A stretch of 9,444 bases of DNA from CAZIDL01 sp964537825 (GTDB taxonomy: Bacteria; Bacteroidota; Bacteroidia; Flavobacteriales_D; CAYVSK01), in the NCBI GenBank assembly GCA_964537825.1, contig CAZIDL010000078.1, forward strand, positions 1 to 9,444. Direction: 5' to 3'. A program made the position numbers and the translations under genes. Under the pieces are notes generated by a model. The model saw only the letters and a program-made list of their open reading frames with translations. It was not told where the DNA came from and made no database searches. Below are positions 7,639-9,444 of this stretch, piece by piece; the first letter of the stretch is position 1; every line of letters starts with the position of its first letter.

Positions 7639-8273
7639 CAGCTCTGCACCCCTTTTTCAGAACCCCTCTTTCCCTGCTCTTCCAGATCGAAATGCAACTG
7701 CATCCCACGGATGAAGCGCTCCCTGTGCCAAACGGTCTTCCCTTTTTCCTGTAAGGCCCGACGATGTTCAGGGGTCGGATACCCTTTGTTGCGTTCCCAA
7801 CCGTAACCCGGGTGTTCTTCAGCAAGTGAACGCATGCGTTCGTCGCGATGGGTCTTTGCAAGAATGGATGCAGCAGCTATCGAAAGAAAATTGCTATCCC
7901 CTTTCACCGAACAATGATAAGGGATATCCTGATAAGGGCGGAAACGGTGACCATCCACAAGGATGAAACCCGGCGCAGGATCCAGTCGGCCCAAAGCGAT
8001 ATGCATCGCTTCGAAGGAGGCCTGCATGATGTTCAGCCGGTCGATCCCTTCCGGATCGACCGAGGCAACTCCCCAAGCCACAGCTTCAGCCTCTATTATA
8101 CGTCGAGAGGATTCACGCTTCTCCGGGCTCATCTGTTTGGAATCAGCAACGGTCGCAGAGAATCCCTGCTCCGGTACGATAACGGCAGCAGCATAGACGG
8201 GCCCCGCAAGGCATCCCCTTCCAGCCTCATCGCACCCGGCCTCTATGGCATCGTATTGATATTGGGCTTTCAT
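7638..8273 (-). CDS. rnhB: Ribonuclease HII
   Basis: RNase HII cleaves RNA in RNA-DNA hybrids and nicks next to single ribonucleotides in DNA, starting ribonucleotide excision repair in the cytoplasm. The 211-residue product is of normal length. It shows AGCDEAGRGCLAGPVYAAAV with the catalytic pair D15-E16 and the GRG motif (18-20) that recognises the RNA-DNA junction, then DSKQMS (44-49), IDRLNIMQAS (77-86), LVDGHRF with D107, KGDSNFLSIAAASILAKTHRDE with D144 as the probable fourth acid, and GYGWERNKGYPT near the C-terminus. All expected active-site acids are present, so it should be active. The start ATG at 8273 overlaps the upstream glycosyltransferase stop by four bases (ATGA), and its stop overlaps the next ATG, which puts it in the middle of a coupled operon with two envelope-type genes. 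No promoter of its own is seen. Confidence 0.97.
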   Translation of the reverse strand: MKAQYQYDAIEAGCDEAGRGCLAGPVYAAAVIVPEQGFSATVADSKQMSPEKRESSRRIIEAEAVAWGVASVDPEGIDRLNIMQASFEAMHIALGRLDPAPGFILVDGHRFRPYQDIPYHCSVKGDSNFLSIAAASILAKTHRDERMRSLAEEHPGYGWERNKGYPTPEHRRALQEKGKTVWHRERFIRGMQLHFDLEEQGKRGSEKGVQS

Positions 8274-9397
8274 GTTCCGCTTTTGATATCCATCGCTGCT
8301 CCTACCTTTTCAGCCACGCGATCCCACGTAAAGCTGTCAGCCCGCGCCTTTCCCTTTTCCGTTAATTCCATTCGCAAGGTATCGTTCTGCAGCAATTCCA
8401 GGATCTTTTCAGCGATGCTCCCTTCCTCGAAAGGATCCGTATAGAGCACCGCATCCCCACCCACTTCGGGGAGCGAGGTGCGGTCCGCACAAAGCACCGG
8501 CACTTCAGCTTTCATAGCCTCGAGCACCGGGATCCCGAACCCTTCGAAGTAGGAAAGATACAGAAGCCCTTCCGAAGCGGCCAATATATGATTGAGCGTC
8601 CCTTCATCCTGATGCCCGATGAAGCGGATGCGGTCCCGATGCTTCATCCCGCGGAGGGCTTCTTCCATTTCAGGGGTCCACCACATCCGATCCCCGACGA
8701 GCAACAGATCGGTCCGTTCCTTCATGGACGGCACGGCCGCATCAAAGGCCTTGAGCAGGCGGGAGATGTTCTTCCGCGGATGCAGGGACCCGACGTGGAG
8801 CAGATAAGGGACCCCATCGTTCCATTTCTTGCGGACCTGCTTTCGCTCTTCCTCGGGAAGGAAATGGAAGCGATCGTTGACCCCGTTCTGGACGACGTGG
8901 ATGCGCTCGGGGTCCACTCCGTATCGTTCGGAAATATCCCGGGCCGAATACTGCGATACGGTCATCACCCGTTCGGCCTTACGCGCATAACGCGGGAAGT
9001 AGTGGCGGTAATAACGACGGGTCCAGAAAGGAAGGTCCTTCGGATATTCTTCGAAGTTGAGATCGTGGATCACAGGATAAGCAGGGATCCTGCTGCGGAG
9101 CGACAGGAAGCCGTCCGGAGAGAAGAAGCGGTCGATCCCGTGCTTTTTGAGGGCAGCAGGGAGCATCCATTCGAACCAGATGTAGTAGAGAAAGGGATGG
9201 CGGGTCGGGGGATGAACGACGTGGGTGTGAACGTTGGAAGGGAGCTCCTGGGTGAGCCTTACTTTGCGGTCGAAGAACCAATGGAACTCATGATCAGGGA
9301 CAGCAGATGCCAAGCGGTAGGCCACTTCGGAAGTGAACTTACCGATCCCGTCCAGTTCACCTGGCAGGAGGAGCCGTGTGTTGATCCCGATCCTCAA
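8270..9397 (-). CDS. Family 4 glycosyltransferase (GT-B fold)
   Basis: This glycosyltransferase moves a sugar from an activated donor to an unidentified acceptor, likely in cell-envelope or exopolysaccharide assembly on the cytoplasmic side. The 375-residue product shows GINTRLLLPGELDGIGKF at the N-terminus (glycine loop about 17-19), HDLNFEEYP (111-119), VSQYSARDI (148-155), VVQNGVN (168-174), HVGSLHPRKN (201-210, with the R/K pair usual for donor phosphate contact), and YFEGFGIPVLEAM, whose E285 and E293 make the EX7E motif of GT4 enzymes. CADRTSLPEVGGDA (303-316) is also typical. No membrane segment is seen. The start is TTG at 9397, since the family usually begins with RIGINTRLL and there is no nearby ATG. 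The frame stays open to the window edge, so a start further upstream cannot be excluded. It is first in the operon with rnhB and the propeller protein. Donor and acceptor cannot be told from sequence. Confidence 0.92.
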   Translation of the reverse strand: MRIGINTRLLLPGELDGIGKFTSEVAYRLASAVPDHEFHWFFDRKVRLTQELPSNVHTHVVHPPTRHPFLYYIWFEWMLPAALKKHGIDRFFSPDGFLSLRSRIPAYPVIHDLNFEEYPKDLPFWTRRYYRHYFPRYARKAERVMTVSQYSARDISERYGVDPERIHVVQNGVNDRFHFLPEEERKQVRKKWNDGVPYLLHVGSLHPRKNISRLLKAFDAAVPSMKERTDLLLVGDRMWWTPEMEEALRGMKHRDRIRFIGHQDEGTLNHILAASEGLLYLSYFEGFGIPVLEAMKAEVPVLCADRTSLPEVGGDAVLYTDPFEEGSIAEKILELLQNDTLRMELTEKGKARADSFTWDRVAEKVGAAMDIKSGT

Positions 9398-9414
9398 GGA
9401 GCGAGCCTGAGCGG

Positions 9415-9422
9415 CGAAGGTA
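9415..9422 (-). promoter_or_regulatory. Candidate -7 box for the glycosyltransferase-rnhB operon
   Basis: On the minus strand TACCTTCG differs from the Bacteroidota TAnnTTTG consensus at one base. It ends 17 bp before the TTG start at 9397, giving a short leader consistent with that start. Any -33 element would lie at or beyond the window edge, so it cannot be checked. Confidence 0.35.
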
Positions 9423-9444
9423 GGAAAGTCCGTCCTCCCGGGGT

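Noticed and set aside
1..9444. Frequent GATC words throughout the window
   Set aside because: They arise readily from common codons such as GAT, ATC and CGG in these genes and show no clustering that suggests a site array.
1..9444. Mobile element, CRISPR array, defence island or rRNA/tRNA gene
   Set aside because: No transposase, integrase, spaced repeat array, nuclease-toxin pair or RNA gene pattern could be seen on either strand.

Overview
The window looks like ordinary chromosomal DNA from a member of the Bacteroidota, possibly a moderately GC-rich Flavobacteriales-type organism. Three things suggest this. PurL is the small, B. subtilis-sized type. Strong Shine-Dalgarno sequences are mostly absent, and two starts are preceded by TAnnTTTG-like -7 boxes (TATTTTTG before purL, TACCTTCG before the glycosyltransferase). 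The membrane protein and the large propeller protein are also of kinds I associate with this phylum. This assignment is an inference from the sequence; no marker gene such as 16S rRNA is present.

Layout. Positions 1-925 (minus) hold the N-terminal 308 residues of a YtcJ-like amidohydrolase that appears to be a lipoprotein; its C-terminus lies beyond position 1. Upstream of it on the same strand, 1005-2330 encodes a 441-residue multi-pass membrane protein of unknown function with features of GT-C transferases or polysaccharide polymerases. Divergent from that is purL (2447-4684, plus), which ends in a strong intrinsic terminator whose stem contains the stop codon. A gap of about 200 bp between convergent genes (4685-4884) carries a dispersed-repeat-like element. 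From 9397 down to 4885 (minus) three genes form a tight overlapping operon: a family 4 glycosyltransferase, rnhB (RNase HII) and a 917-residue membrane-anchored protein with a DUF3352-like region and a C-terminal beta-propeller.

How the genes relate. PurL performs the fourth step of de novo purine synthesis, and as the small type it needs PurS and PurQ from elsewhere in the genome. RNase HII removes ribonucleotides from DNA. The glycosyltransferase, the membrane protein and the lipoprotein amidohydrolase point to envelope and surface functions, but nothing ties them into one pathway. The operon junctions (ATGA and TGATG) imply translational coupling, and RNase HII may simply share expression with envelope genes.

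I found no mobile element, CRISPR array, tRNA or rRNA, and no clear evidence of a new multi-gene system. The most interesting items are the 917-residue propeller protein, the uncharacterised membrane protein and the intergenic repeat.
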